Assembly (NCBI GenBank): GCA_032622095.1
Contig: CP136065.1
Span: forward strand, 154,509,577-154,573,576
Direction: 5' to 3'
Length of the DNA: 64,000 nt
Source of the DNA: Siphonodentalium dalli
Taxonomy: Eukaryota; Mollusca; Scaphopoda; Gadilida; Siphonodentaliidae
A program made the position numbers and the translations under genes. This document shows, in pieces, positions 11,247 to 23,789 of the stretch. The notes beneath the pieces were generated by a model. It was not told the DNA's origin. It ran no database searches and saw nothing but the letters and a program-made list of their open reading frames with translations. Within the stretch, counting starts at the first letter, position 1; each line of letters opens with the position of its first letter.

Positions 11247-11299
11247 AACTGCACTTTTAAAAGGGGTTATAATTTATAACCCCTTTTAAAAGTGCAGTT
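11247..11299. repeat. perfect 26-bp hairpin
   Basis: AACTGCACTTTTAAAAGG and the following eight bases are repeated exactly as the reverse complement, with a single-base loop at 11273. No mismatch in 26 pairs. No flanking duplication was identified. Confidence 0.9.
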
Positions 11300-12344
11300 A
11301 TAATAATTGTCACATTAGTTTATCACAGTGGATTTAAGCGGACGCTTCAATAAATCATAAGTTGCAGAATGCGCGGTGGTGACGATTCTATTTTTAGACA
11401 AATCTTTTTACTGCACTCCCTTTGGAAGGTCAGATTTTCGGTTAAAACTCAAATAAAATAACCAGTTTCAATTAGACACGTAATTTTGTGATATTTGACT
11501 TATTAACAAAGCATAGCATCACAACTGTCCGGTATTCATGATTTAAAGACGAAAATCGGCCTCTGATCCTCGATGGAATTACAATTTAGCCGATCGAAAG
11601 TGGCTTCAAATGTCATTTTCATACCTTCTCGATGTAAGTTGAGTCCAATTCTTTGTGTTTAAATTTAGTTTTCTAATTTCTTGACAGATAGCAATTCATT
11701 TTAATATCATTTACCGACTGAAAAACATATCCAAACAAACACAGCCTTTCACATTATGATTTCAATGTCCGCATAGTTGCCAAAATTGTATTTGTCTAAA
11801 CATAGAGTGTCTTCCGCAACTTCTCGTTTATTGAAGGGTCCGCTTATCCACTGTCCTTATAGTATGTGTAGCAACCTTAGCAGGTTGTTATTTACATTGG
11901 GACGTACAAGATATTCCAAAAAGATAGATATACAAGATATATCTCTCCCATCACAATAAATTCTGTTTAGTTGCCAAAGAACAGAGGCATTTAATGTTGA
12001 TATTAATTGGAACTCACCTTTGTACTTGCACAGTAGCACATTGATTAGCACAATATAATAATATATCTATATAAATATCTGCAAAAGAAAAAAAATATTT
12101 TATTAATTCGCATGTATAAATTTATAGTTTGCACATGTAGGGATTAGTGCTGGGTGGTATCGATTATAATCTGCAAGATTTTCAATGTCGTTAATTGTTT
12201 TTTCATAATCAGTAAACCTAGAAAACGGTAATATCGCGGTTACAGGTCATATCGGAATATGAAGAAACTACTTGGTTTCTTTACACTGCATTTAATTGAA
12301 AACAAAACCAAAGGCAGAGATTACGTATTAGGAGACGTGTGCGT
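11300..12344. other. unassigned non-coding stretch
   Basis: No gene or family match recognised. Around 12150-12250 the sequence resembles transposon ends of the GTGCTGGGTGGTAT type, but without a partner. Confidence 0.45.
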
Positions 12345-12372
12345 GGGGGGGGGGGGGGGGGGGGGGGGGGGG
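12345..12372. repeat. poly-G run, 28 bases
   Basis: Uninterrupted G tract in an AT-rich context; could form G-quadruplex or be length-variable in assembly. Confidence 0.95.
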
Positions 12373-13369
12373 TTTATTAGGTAGCCAGCGAATATGTTGC
12401 AAGACTTACGCTGATCAAATGATTGGCATGTGCAAGTTTATGCAACGCCCTTTATGTGGATTCATCCATGTTATCATTTATTGAAAATGCAGCCCAATAT
12501 TATATTGCAATTTATGCTTGCATCATTCATTTAATCTACTGATCACAGGGTCGGACATCTCATTATTTCCCAGGTTTTATCGAGTGGGAATGATTGATCA
12601 TGTTAAGGGTTGCCACGACTGAGTTTGCAGAATGGACTAATCAACCGTTATAGTCGATGGTTAGTCGATTAATCGTTAATATATGCGACCTATATTACAT
12701 CCAGGTAAACAAGTGATAAATGCAAAATTACGATGATTTCTTTACATCCATTCTGAAGACAGTTATAAACTGTCAGTGCCCCGTGTTTTATTTCGTACAC
12801 AACAAGGAATACTCATGCTCTCATTCGTCCCGATGTAGTTATACACATGCCCTTACTATTAGATACTGCCCATAATTGCGAATGTTTCTGCAAACTACAC
12901 ACACAATGTGACAGTAACTGTGCAAAATTGCATGAAGTGAAGCTTATCTCAGTCGTGACTCGCAAGCCACGTGCTTCGCATTAAGTCGGTGAAACTGCAG
13001 CAAAAGGCATGCACTTACACTGAAGTTACGAGGACATACATAGACAGTGGCAAATATTTTAGCTTTTGTGGGGGGACACTTGGGGTGCCGGGGATGCAGT
13101 CATAATTACTGCCATGTATAACCTGGACATTTTCAATACAGAATTGCAAGAGATAATGAAGCAAATTAATATACGTAATTGGCAACCGCTTCGGAAAATG
13201 TATATAGCACCCAACGAGAATACATGTAATTGTAAATATTAGCAGCCTTCCCAGGTTCCACCATGGCCTAACACACTGACAAATTTTCCCACCAATAGCT
13301 GATCAGATTTGCCCATGCGCCGGCGATGACTCCAATGTTGGTGCCGACATCAAAGACAAAGGAAGCCAC
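12373..13369. other. unassigned stretch with a possible hAT end
   Basis: AAGGGTTGCCACGACTGA at about 12606, followed by GTCGATTAATCG words, resembles one hAT-type terminus; a facing terminus is near 18479-18498. No target duplication supports joining them. Confidence 0.35.
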
Positions 13370-13800
13370 GTACTCTTGGGCTCCAAATTAACATGCATGC
13401 ACATTTATTAATTTCTTGGGATTGTTCCCCCCTGCACAGCACTTATTTGGGTCTGCACATTTATTAATTATGTAGTCATAAAAATTTAAATCAAGACAAA
13501 CTCAAGATTTCTATATGATTCCGATATCAAAATAGTGAGCTTATGCGTGTAACTTTATGCATGTACATATTCAACTTCAAGTATATGGCATACATGTGAA
13601 CATTTAATTTTGAATATTGAATAAAACACCACATGACACATACTATGTTGAGTTCTATACTTGACCTACATGTACTGTAAAAATAGTTTGTTTTGATGTT
13701 TTGCCCAGAGTTCCCCCTGCACTATTATTTGGGTCTGCACTTTTATTAACTTTCAATGGAATTCACCCCTGCACTACTATTTGGAGCCTGAGAGTACTGT
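13370..13800. repeat. CCTGCAC...ATTTGGGTCTGCAC direct repeats (family S)
   Basis: The phrase CCTGCAC plus TATTTGGGTCTGCAC and TTTATTAA occurs at about 13433-13470 and 13713-13750, with a partial copy near 13767. Related CAAGTGCAGACTGGAATA wording occurs at 15760-15850 and 16077-16155. Confidence 0.5.
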
Positions 13801-14072
13801 GAGAATATGTTGCACACAGAATTCTTTGAAGATGACTGCCAAACATCAAAGGCAAAGGATGACGCATCGGAATTGTGCTGCATACACAGTTTACGGTCGA
13901 TTCCAGACATGGCATCAGTGTATAGTACTGCTTATATACACATTTGAGTTCGGCCTACATTGACCGGAATCCATGCATGCAGACAAATGATCACATTGTC
14001 ACCCGATTGGGAATCCATAATTTTATGTGGGTGTGTTTTTCCTTATTTATTGTAAGCTATATACATGTACAC

Positions 14073-14170
14073 ACGGCACAATTGTTTTGATGAATCTGCG
14101 ACCAATTTCACGATTCTGCGGCTTGACAACCATGGTGCTATGGCAGTTTAATGATTCTGCGACCTTATTT
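14073..14170. repeat. GAATCTGCGACC repeat (family T, copy 1)
   Basis: CACGGCACAATTGTTTTGAT then ATCTGCGACCAATTTCACGA matches the reverse complement of 26330-26430. It carries internal GATTCTGCG repeats on both sides of a CAACCATGGTGC centre. Confidence 0.65.
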
Positions 14171-15110
14171 TACGTGATATTTTATGACAAACTTCGATAA
14201 AGGGGCTTTTTACTGAATTGGGACGACAAAAGTGGGCTTCTTCTAGTTTTCATTGTATAGAATAAACTTTGTATGTCCACCAGATTGACTCACGAAATAC
14301 ATACCGGGATGAGATATACATAAAATGAGTCACAATCGGCTCGGTCAAACCGCGAACCAATTGCAAAAAGTAATTTCTTGGGCTACAAGGGGACATCAGC
14401 AGTGTGAAAATTAACATCCAACGTAAGCTCTGATAAGCATAAATGTAGAATTTGTCAAGTTCAGTTGACCCAACTCGACACAGAAATATATCGACACAGA
14501 AATGCAGTAACAATGTCAACAATTTGGCAACGCCCGGGTTCGACCATGACAACGACGATTGTGCGACTGTGATTGTAGATAATTATCACTATAACTACAA
14601 TGCAAAATTAAATTAGCAGAAATAGTAAACACGGGCCAGATATCAGAAGGTCAGCCTCTCTGGTTGTGACATGTTACAGATATAACTCTGTCCACCAAAT
14701 ACTTTTGGCAATAAATAGCTCTTGAAACAGACATAAAAAAAATGTGTACATAAAAGAATGACTTTTTCCTGCACTGAGATGTCTACTTATTTCACCCTAT
14801 ACTTTTACTGCGTTTGGGAAAATTGTGCAACCTGGGTTAATTTTTATTATCCATGACCAATTTGTAAATTTAATTAGAGGTATTAAATTTCAACCATGTT
14901 GAACACAATTTCTAAGCCAAAGAAATGTCACTGATGGGCGAACTGAGGTGTTTACCTGGTAAATTTCACCACCAACAAATAAAATCATGAATAAAGCCAT
15001 AAATATCGAATAATAATATTTACCTTTGAGTTACTTTAATTTATAACACTGAAAAGGAAAGGTATGAATAATTAAAAGCAGGTCTGAAAATAATTTGAAA
15101 AATGCACATC
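14171..15110. other. unassigned non-coding stretch
   Basis: Contains a 100-codon minus-strand open frame (14250-14552) with no recognisable domain. Nothing else noted. Confidence 0.45.
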
Positions 15111-15112
15111 TA

Positions 15113-15245
15113 CAGTAATGCCCCAAGTAATTGACCACTTAACCACAGCAGAATTATGAGTAATTTTTCAGGATTTAGTTGGAAATATGGCTTGTTGCCA
15201 TTCATCGGAAAGCTCTCGGTTGGTCAATTACTTTGGGAATTACTG
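15113..15245. mobile_element. family B palindrome, internally deleted copy (B1)
   Basis: Left arm CAGTAATGCCCCAAGTAATT through CATCGGAAAGCTCTCGG, then directly the right tip TCAATTACTTTGGG...TTACTG. TA flanks both sides (15111-15112, 15246-15247). Most of the right arm is missing. Confidence 0.8.
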
Positions 15246-15304
15246 TATACAGTCACATTGAACGAATGTATCATGAAAATTTCACACAGAGCTGTTATAC
15301 TCAA

Positions 15305-15427
15305 CAGCCTTCATAATTGGCTACGGCAATCAGCATTGCCGAAGCAATTTGCTGAAGCAAACTGGGGCACGGCATACTGTTGCCATAGCGGATTGCCGAA
15401 GCCAAACAATCTGAATTAAGAGGGCTG
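15305..15427. mobile_element. CAGCC-ended miniature element (family L, L1)
   Basis: Inverted ends CAGCCTTCATAATTGG and CTGAATTAAGAGGGCTG, with TACTCAA duplicated at 15298-15304 and 15428-15434. GGCAATC/GCCGAAGC words repeat inside. 123 bp, non-coding. Confidence 0.85.
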
Positions 15428-15679
15428 TACTCAAGGTGGAGTTTGCTGTTGGATTTGGTTATAATCTACATACTAGTAATTCATACACAGCACAATGCAA
15501 TACAAAGATGAAAGAGTGTAGAAATATATAAGATTATAATGTTCACCTAATAAATGAAAGTGGCAATGGCACTGTAGCTCAGCTTGGAAATGGGATAATG
15601 TAATCGATTACAGTCAACGGGAAAAGTAGGGAAATTCCGGAATGCAGAAAGTTAAAATAATACCAGAGTTCAACCCGAA

Positions 15680-16160
15680 GAGCCATATGAAGTTTGGGAT
15701 CAATAAATTGGATGAAAAATTTGGTAGGGGCATGCCAAAGTACTCTCGTGTTCGGAATAAAAGTGCAGTCTGGAATATAAGTACAGGGTTGAAAATCCGA
15801 CCTAATGTAATACAAGTGCAGACTGGAATACAAGTACAGGGCGAAACAAATTTATTATTCTATTTACCAATAAACTATTTGGCATGGCCTATTGTGAGTT
15901 AATAATATAACAGCAATCGTTAAAACCTGATACGTGGTGCAATATCAATATATTGCTACAGTATACTGACATTTACTCGGGATTTTATAAACACCCTCTT
16001 AAGATTTGAAGAGGGGGGGGGGGGGTGCAAAATCGGCCTGTCAAGACATGTCAAGATTCCAAAATGCACACAATAAACGTGCAGACTGGAATAAGCCTCG
16101 TGCAGGGTGGAAAATCTTCAAAATTTTAATAAACGTGCATGCACGTTTATTACAGACACA
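15680..16160. repeat. CAAGTGCAGACTGGAATA repeats with poly-G tract (family S)
   Basis: GTGCAGACTGGAATA words occur near 15762, 15815 and 16080. AATAAACGTGCATGCACGTT at 16129 is palindromic. A 13-G run is at 16013-16025. No coding. Confidence 0.5.
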
Positions 16161-16189
16161 AGAGTAGTGATGCAAAGAGTAAAATGCAG

Positions 16190-16580
16190 GCAGCCATGTT
16201 TTTGATTGAATATACAATGTAGTTCAAATTTGATATCTCCCACCTACATGTAGAAGAGATCCTGAACATGCCTGTAAATGTTCTACAATAAATGCTGACT
16301 GCAGGGTGTGCCGAATGATTCAATTGTGAAATCCAAGATGGCTGCCATCAGCCATATTTTTTAACAAAATTTGATGGCTCCCATCTAGTGGTAATCCCAA
16401 AGATAATGGACATACCGGGTATGAAGTTTAGTGATGATCGGATGAGGGATGTGGCCTGTAGGGTGTGGCGAAGGATTTATTCATGTGAAAAATATAATCC
16501 AAGATGGCTAATTGCAGCCATGTTTTTCATTGAAAATTGTTCAAATTTGATATCTCCCACCTGAAGTGATCCTAAATATA
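16190..16580. repeat. 'aagatggc' monomers (family E)
   Basis: About two ~165-bp units with the phrases AATCCAAGATGGCTGCC, GGCTCCCATCTAGTG, TATGAAGTTTAGTGATGATC and GGGATGTGGCCTGTAGGGTG. The same units recur at 18780-19660 and 54990-55860. Confidence 0.75.
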
Positions 16581-16581
16581 C

Positions 16582-16690
16582 TTAACCCATTCATGGCGGG
16601 AGCTGCTCTGGTGTAACATTTAAAATCCTATGCCAGTGCATTCCCTTATATATGTGTCTCCCATCTATATGCGAGGCTCTTATGGGTTTG
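16582..16690. mobile_element. family C TTAA element, left fragment (C1)
   Basis: TTAACCCATTCATGGCGGGA, then GCTGCTCTGGTGTAACATTT and TGCCAGTGCATTCCCTTATA, match the left end of family C (compare 59249). The right end is lost; family-E-like sequence follows. Confidence 0.7.
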
Positions 16691-17818
16691 GAGAAGATAT
16701 TTTTTTTAAATTTGATGGAAGGACGACGATGGACGAAGAGCTCCACAGCAGAACTAAACACCCATCGCATACATAACTGACACATGTGTATACAGTCGCG
16801 CATTCTAGATATAAATAAGACAACCCGGTCGGCCATGCTATGCAGTGAATAGCGTGGCTTAAATCAAAGCATACCCTGGAGTTTCTCTTTGGAAATCCCC
16901 CCCCGTCTTTTTGTGCTATGTATTTTACAATGTATTATACAGATAGCTCCCTTTAATTCCTTCGCGGAATTGGGATCAAACCATGCTTGAAAGACAACTC
17001 TGTTCGCAACATGTGCGTTTTGGCAGGAAAATGACAGTCCGTATTCCGTCATCAGCCCTGCGAATAGCGTCGGCAATCGACAATGCCGAGGTGAAAGCCA
17101 AAATAGACATCACCATTGAACAGAAGAGAGCATTATCCAATATAAAATGCATAGGCATCCTTGAATATTCACAGAAACCCGATTTTAACCCACTTTAAAT
17201 AAACAACTGCCTGTTATGAAGGACACACTATCTGAGTCACCAAACACGTGCTGGTCACGTGAATCAACTTAGTGTAACTATTTCCGGCAGGCTCTTTGAT
17301 GGTACCGACTTTGTAGCAGATACCAGTACGATAGGAACAACTGCACTGTATGCAAATATTAAACATGCATTTCTGATCATCTACTGAAAGGAATGTGTGA
17401 TAACTTGCTGTTAATTGAACTGAAAGTTAGCAGGTAATCAATTCTGCCAATTAAAACTTTCCGGGATTGAAGCGAAATAGGTAGGAAATATGTGACTTTA
17501 AACCACAAAACAATGAGGGAATGAACATACAACAGGTTTGATTGAAAGTGCTGGTATTTATTCCATAAAACGACCTCTCTTCAAAACCAGCACCTGGAAA
17601 ATTGCGTAGGCAGAAATGAATAGAAAGGCATAAAAAGTATAACCTCACGCCCATCCATCATCAGAGAGATTCCATGCAAGACTTGAATTTTCACTCTGGA
17701 GCTCAATCTAGTAGCCAATCTATACATTGGAAGTTGTCTCCGAAACTTTATTGGAACAAGTGAACTGATATACATGTACACCTGTACTATACTATTTTAT
17801 CGCTTTCAAATGGCTGGT
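16691..17818. other. unassigned stretch
   Basis: Several short open frames overlap at 16864-17198 on both strands, and the local GC is somewhat higher. None shows a known domain or clear splice pair. The 71-codon forward frame at 16983-17198 is the best-looking, but it is unsupported. Confidence 0.35.
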
Positions 17819-17892
17819 TAAAAAAAAAAAAATCCCTACCTGGAAAAATTTCTCCATGTTATCGGAAACACAGATGTTTTTTTTTTTTGCCC
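17819..17892. mobile_element. family W fragment
   Basis: A-run, TCCCTACCTGGAAAAATT, then TATCGGAAACACAGATG and a T-run. This is the reverse complement of the terminal region of the element at 7045. Confidence 0.5.
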
Positions 17893-18779
17893 AATCATTG
17901 AAACAGACTAGTCATTTCATTTCAAAGTTGGTGATTAGGCGCAACACAAGTCTTGCAACATATTCGCGGGTGACCTAATAAACCAAAGCCGAAACACTTA
18001 GTCTAGGAGCTACTCAAGCCCAATTTACAACAACCGTGAGGAGGCTTCACGAGGCGGAGTTTGATGTTAGCAAAAAAATATGACTGAGCTTGTGCTGAGA
18101 CCACAACCCTTTGTGTGGTTCTACTAAAAATAAGCGCGAGAATTTAAGAACAGCGTGTGACAACAATATGCCGCCAGCTTAATCGAACACATCGAGACAT
18201 ATTGGATGTCATAACAATTATCGGCTTCGAGGTGACCAACATGTTGACCAACAAATGTCCCATGGGGAAAAACTGCTTTTTGTTAAAATACTGTTTATTT
18301 ATGCCAAGCAAGGACCAATGCAAGTTAATTTTCGACAGCATGTCGGACCGGAAAATAAAACAGGGCCGAAAAATACAATATAGTATACCAACTACAATAC
18401 AAATACAACAATACCAACTAGTCGATTACGAAAATGGTAATCGATTATCCACTTTATCAAAAGATAATCGATTATCCGATTAATCGTGGCAGCCCTATGT
18501 TATATTCCTCGCCAAACTTTGTTTTCAGAGATAACAATTAGATTGTATTGTACTTACTTGAGATAACATAGATGAGGCAGTGACGTTATATACAAATTTG
18601 GCAACGGATTGTGACTCAACTGAAAAAGAGAAAGTTAACAATATTAAAAAATCATGCAATGAAAGTGTAAATGACACTGTACGTCAACCTGGATCGGGGA
18701 TAATTTCATGTGTTACAGTCAATGGAGTGATGTTACAGTCAATGGAGTGATTAGGAATATGGAAAGTTGAAATGTCTAA
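17893..18779. other. unassigned stretch ending in a hAT-like terminus
   Basis: TAATCGATTATCC words at about 18440-18485 precede GATTAATCGTGGCAGCCCTA (18478-18497), a terminus style common in hAT elements. A 108-codon open frame (18157-18483) runs into it; no transposase motif is visible. Confidence 0.4.
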
Positions 18780-19660
18780 GTAATACTAGATGTCAATATG
18801 AAGAGATATGTATAAAGTAAAATCCAAAATGGCTGCTGGCATCCATGTTTTTCAATGAAATTCAAATACATTTGATTGCTCACATGCAGTGGTCACCCGA
18901 AGATCAATATGAAGTTTGGTGACAATGGGATGAGGTCTGTGGTCTGTAGAGTGTACCAACAGATTATTTAGTAATGCAAAGAGTAAAGTCCAAGATGGCC
19001 GTCAGTGGCCATGTTTAAAAAAAATTTTTTATAAGACTCTCATTTAGTGATCCTGAAGATCCCAGCCCTCTTAATTCAGATTGTTTGGCTTCGGCAATCC
19101 GCTATGGCAACCCTTTTCCATGGTCCAGATTGCTTCAGCAAATTGCTTTGACAATGCTGAGTTCCATATGAAGTTTTTTGATGATCGGAGAAGGGATGTC
19201 GTCTGTAGTGTGTGCCGAAGGATTCACTCATACAAAGAGTAAAATACAAGAAGGCCATTGGCAGCCATGTTTTTCAATAAAATTATTTTTCAAATAATTG
19301 CCATCTAGTGATCACCCAAAAGATCGGATGAGGTACATGTATGTGGTCTGTAGTGTGTGCCAAAGGTTTTAGTCATAGAAAGAGTAAAATCTAAGATGAC
19401 CACCATATTTTTATTTCCAAAATGTTCAAATTTGATAGCTCCCATCTAGGTGATCCTAACATGCCTGTTAATTTTAAAAACAATTCTCCGATAAATGAGG
19501 GCTGATGGGTGTGCCGATGGACACTAAAATCTAAGATGGCTGCTGGCGCCATGTTTTTAACAAATGTCGGAAAAAATTGATGGCTCCCACTAGAGGTCAC
19601 CCCGAAGATCCATATGAAGTTTGGTGATGAATGTACATACATGAGGGAGCCTCAGGGAGG
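18780..19660. repeat. 'aagatggc' monomer array (family E), interrupted
   Basis: Several diverged units of the family seen at 16190, with AGATGGCTGCTGGC..CCATG, GATCCATATGAAGTTTGGTG and GAGTAAAATC phrases. The CAGCC element L2 is inserted at 19073. Confidence 0.75.
19073..19161. mobile_element. CAGCC-ended element (L2), truncated, inside family E
   Basis: Matches L3 (20814-20936) from CAGCCCTCTTAATTCAGATT onward, but the right terminus is lost. It splits the family-E phrase GAAGATCC / ATATGAAG. Confidence 0.75.
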
Positions 19661-20489
19661 TATAATAATAATATGGCAACTCGCTGTAACAAGTCGGTAC
19701 TACATGTATTAGTCTATTGCAACGTTGTTACATCAAGGGCAGAGCTGGCCGGCGGCATCTTTGATCTTTACCACATATTAATGACAGTGTCACTAACATC
19801 ATGACGTTTGACTATACCTGGAGCGTTATGTGTCAATTTCGGTGTCCGTGCAAACTGGAAAATGTGTGGGCAACTCGATACAGGCCCAAGTCTATAATCC
19901 GTGTCCAAGTTAGCCTCGAAGCATGTTGAATCAGAGCATGTGCTATGGAGGGTCCCCGTGCAAACAGAATTGAAACCCCCACAGGTTACTTCTTTATAAT
20001 TAGACGGTGATGCAATAGCGACTTAATACCGTAGACCCAGTGCATATTATTGTGCTTGACATATGTCGATACATACATGTATGTATCCTTTATTAAACAT
20101 ATATACTTTCCGGTATATTTATATATATATGTGCCTATATCTGACAAAAAAAAGATCATGTGTATGATAACTTTAAATTAACGCTTGAGCACCATGTGCT
20201 AGCTGGCCTGATATAAATAAGACGAACTCATAGATACATGTATGCATGGATGGTTTATTATGCTGCAAGGAGGAGAATATGAACCACCCGTGGGTTTGAG
20301 CATCTGCACTCTGCAGTTCTGAAATTGCCATGGTTTGGCGATTTTCATGATATCGCGCGAACGTGCCTAATTTAGCTGTGACGAATGTAGTAAATCCGCG
20401 TACTGTGGGCATATATACCGGTACATGTATATTGTTCAGTTAAAAACTTGAATTACCGCAATTTACTGGGAATCTTTGCCCTGGTCTTA
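19661..20489. other. unassigned non-coding stretch
   Basis: Nothing recognised beyond short TACATGTATG palindromes (20072-20084). Confidence 0.5.
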
Positions 20490-20600
20490 TAATTTAATAC
20501 TTATACCGAATACCATACCGAATACCGTACCGTTACCGAGGTAAATCATTTTTTTTTTACTGAGATTGAAATTTCAATACCGCCAATCTCTAATGTTCAT
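20490..20600. repeat. ACCGAATACC short repeat region
   Basis: TACCGAATACC/TACCGTACC words repeat around 20504-20535, before a T-run and AATACCGCCAATCTC. It resembles a decayed transposon end; no partner found. Confidence 0.3.
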
Positions 20601-20813
20601 TGTGATATCAACTCACAAAATTCAAAATAAAACATGCAATCTCAGGCTGGGACCACCCCCAAATATGATGTAAATTATTTGCTCAATGGTATAATTTACC
20701 GTATAAAGTTCCCTGTCAGAACAGGTCAAAAAAAAATAAAAAAATCATGAATGAATGATTTTGTGATATTAATTAAATTCTCTATTATTTTATATAAATT
20801 ATTTTTTTACATG

Positions 20814-20936
20814 CAGCCCTCTTAATTCAGATTGTTTGGCTTCGGCAATCCGCTACGGCAACAGTATGCCGTGGCCCAGTTTGCTTCAGCAAATTGCTTC
20901 GGCAATGCTGATTGCCGTAGCCAATTATGAAGGCTG
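20814..20936. mobile_element. CAGCC-ended miniature element (L3), complete
   Basis: CAGCCCTCTTAATTCAGATT to CCAATTATGAAGGCTG, flanked by TACATG at 20808-20813 and 20937-20942. It is the reverse-orientation twin of L1 (15305-15427). Confidence 0.85.
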
Positions 20937-21468
20937 TACATGTAGATCACAGTGTGATGCTTTAATTATTCAAATTCACAAAAGCATCAAATTTGATGAA
21001 ATTGTCTGTTGAGAGTTGAGACATCATGCAGTAAACAACCAAAAATGCATGTGAACCGAATTGTATTACAAATGGAAACCCCACAGACTCGACTGTCATA
21101 TGGGGGTTCCCTGGAAATTCCCAAGAGTTGCGTTGACGGTTGCCTCGACCGCATTGAGAAAAACCACAACCGTGTTGGAGTAACATTACGAGAGGTCGAG
21201 AGGGACACTTATTTTGAGAATATGTGTATCCATGGCACCATGTTGCCATCGCAATTTATTCCCAATTTCAAGGGCTGCAAGCACAACTTAAACAAAGTAA
21301 ACACCGACAATTGCGACAATTGAACATTCTAAAATGGAAAGTTGTATTACATGTATAACTTGGATACTAAAAAGTGTGATACAACATGGCCCATTTTATA
21401 CCTTAGTATGCCTATGGTCATAAATTGCATTACTTTTTTTTTCTGGTGTTACTGTTAGTGAGGCTAAT
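20937..21468. other. unassigned region with overlapping open frames
   Basis: 20962-21323 is open on both strands (95 codons minus, 104 codons plus). No domain, splice pair or family was recognised. It could be a decayed transposon or chance. Confidence 0.3.
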
Positions 21469-21622
21469 GGGGTCGTTGTCGTAATGTTTTATACATAGAT
21501 GCACAACGTGTGCATTTACGTATACATAAATGCACACCAGTCTCGCGTAGTGTCATGTGACAGGGGTCGTTGTCGTAATGTTTTATACATAGATGCACGT
21601 GTGCATTTACGTATACATAAAA
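21469..21622. repeat. 94-bp period tandem duplication
   Basis: GGGGTCGTTGTCGTAATGTT, then TTATACATAGATGCAC, GTGTGCATTTACG and TATACATAAA, occur at 21469 and again at 21563. The copies differ by a few bases; the first carries an extra ACAAC. Confidence 0.9.
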
Positions 21623-23789
21623 GTTTTAAAGTATCAGGGGACACGTGTCGTAGAACTATTATATGTTATACTGTGGTGATCAGTGGGTGCTACGTACAAT
21701 ATCAGTATTTTACCCGGACAATACACCCCACCCATCGGGAAATCTTCAAAATCAATTCACGGGGAGCATACCCAACATGCAGTTGTAGGCCTATACTATC
21801 TTCAAAGCTTGTGTTTGTAATATGTTTAAATACATCCGACTTTTAAATATGGAGGAAATAAAGAAATACATATATGATGGCAAATGTAAAAGATTTGTAT
21901 TTAATCACGAATCGCCGACGACACAATTAATGCATGCACAATCGAGTGCATATGTTCTATTTTTAGCCCAATTCCAGGAATTGGGGTCATCAATATTTAA
22001 GTTTCTGGGAACAACACACGTGGCATTGCAGAGTAATACGTCTTGAAGATTTCACACAGTGAACAGATTTATAAAACAATTTCAAACATGGGACAACTCA
22101 AGCTTAAAAAAAATATCGGGCCTTTGTACACGTACATGTAGGCCTATATTCCGAATATACATAGCCTAGGCGAAATTTATATTGGAATGTCCATGCAGCA
22201 TTTGATGTGCTTTATAACGCAATCACGGCAATTGCATTTTTGTTTACCAGCACATGCAAGGAAACAACAAATCTCGCCAGTAGACAGCCGTCGAAAGAAA
22301 AATATATATCCACAGTGGGTTTAATAGCCTAAGCAGGAAATTTTGCTGTTATACCTACATTCTGCATGGTCATGCAGTTTCAGGGGGGGGGGGGGGGGGT
22401 AGATCGATCATGCACGCCATGAATATCTACTCGGTTCTCTACCCTTTAGTCAAGAGTAGGCTATAGAAATTCGAAACATGACATATGGGGGGAGGGTGTC
22501 CTGCTGTACATGTAAAGTTTTAGCAACATTTAGCAGTAATATTCCATACTTTTTCATGAATCGTAATATGGTAAATAAAGAGCGTGTGAAAATATGAATG
22601 GAAAATTCCATGCAAATCTGCAGTGCAAAGGTTATAAATACGCGAAGTAATCATAACATTTAACTGGCAATTAAATGTGTGCATGGGCTGCTTTTCATGT
22701 TCTACATTAATTTCGTTTTCTGTAATTTACTACTAATTATAATGCTGCATTGATTATTTCGATAAGTTGAACATAGCCTAATTATGTTGACAGTGTCGAA
22801 TTTCACGATTGCATCATTAAGGTCAAGGTAACACGATGCGATTTATTTGTAGTAGGCCTGCTCCTATATTTCGTCATTTTAAAAAGATGTCTTGCTAACT
22901 TTTATTTAGTTTACTTTCGATATTAACCCTTTACCCAACAGTAATATTACCTCCAGCCAACAGAACTTTCTGGCGACGTCAAAGTTTTTGGGGAAAAACA
23001 TGTATTATTACTAAATGTTATGTGGCTCTTGATTTATGAAATTATGTTCATCTGTATGGATGGAGTAAAAAAAAATTCAGAGTTGTGAATCCCCCTCCCC
23101 AAGCATGATAGTATGGTGAATATTTAGTAGGTTTTATATTTATATTTTATAACAATAAATGTAATAAACAAACAAAAGGTAAGTTTTGTTTTATCAACAG
23201 ATCAATGTGACTTTCAGTTTCAATTTCTCTGTCGGAAAACCATATCACGAAATTGGGTGATTTATTAATGTTTTATGCCATGGCTACGTGGTGAAATGAA
23301 ACATAAAATAAATCATCAAGTGGCCTATCAACTCTTGGATAGTTACTAGTACGTGTAAATTCAGTTACAATTGACTGCATTATTAGTCCAAACTAGTCAA
23401 CATTGTGCCATCGATTACAACGCACGTGTTTTTTTGTTTACTTCAATTTGGCGCACCGGTTTTTGACCTTGACATTGCAGTCAATACATTCGTACCGCAC
23501 ATATCTTGTGCAATTAATAAATTAAACAATTCTTTCGTGCCCATTGTATCTTACGATCGAGAAAAGTGCTTTCTCTTAGTGAAATTTTGAGCAATCATAT
23601 TCAATATAAAATGACAAGACAGTGCCGATAAGTAATTCGCGGTAAATGCAGCACTATTCGGAATTGATTTGCGCACTTTCAATTTAAAAATAGCCGCGTT
23701 TGTCTCGTGAACTTTTGTGTTCAAATAAAAGTAACTATAAATCAATCAATGTTATACAATGTCATTTCTTTGATTTTTCACATCATGAT
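21623..23789. other. unassigned stretch with poly-G and a solo TTAA end
   Basis: A 17-G run lies at 22383-22399. TTAACCCTTTACCCAACAGT at 22924 matches the terminus of the element at 37628, but no partner was seen. No gene. Confidence 0.45.

Noticed and set aside
16983-17198. 71-codon forward frame with slightly higher GC
   Set aside because: No splice pair or domain could be identified; kept only as a note in the regional entry.
12604-18498. A possible 5.9-kb autonomous hAT element between GGGTTGCCACGA and TCGTGGCAGCCCTA ends
   Set aside because: The ends are only loosely complementary, no 8-bp duplication matches, and no transposase or dimerisation motif is seen between them.
20962-21323. 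Overlapping 95- and 104-codon frames on opposite strands
   Set aside because: No domain or splice context; at most one could be real, and nothing favours either.
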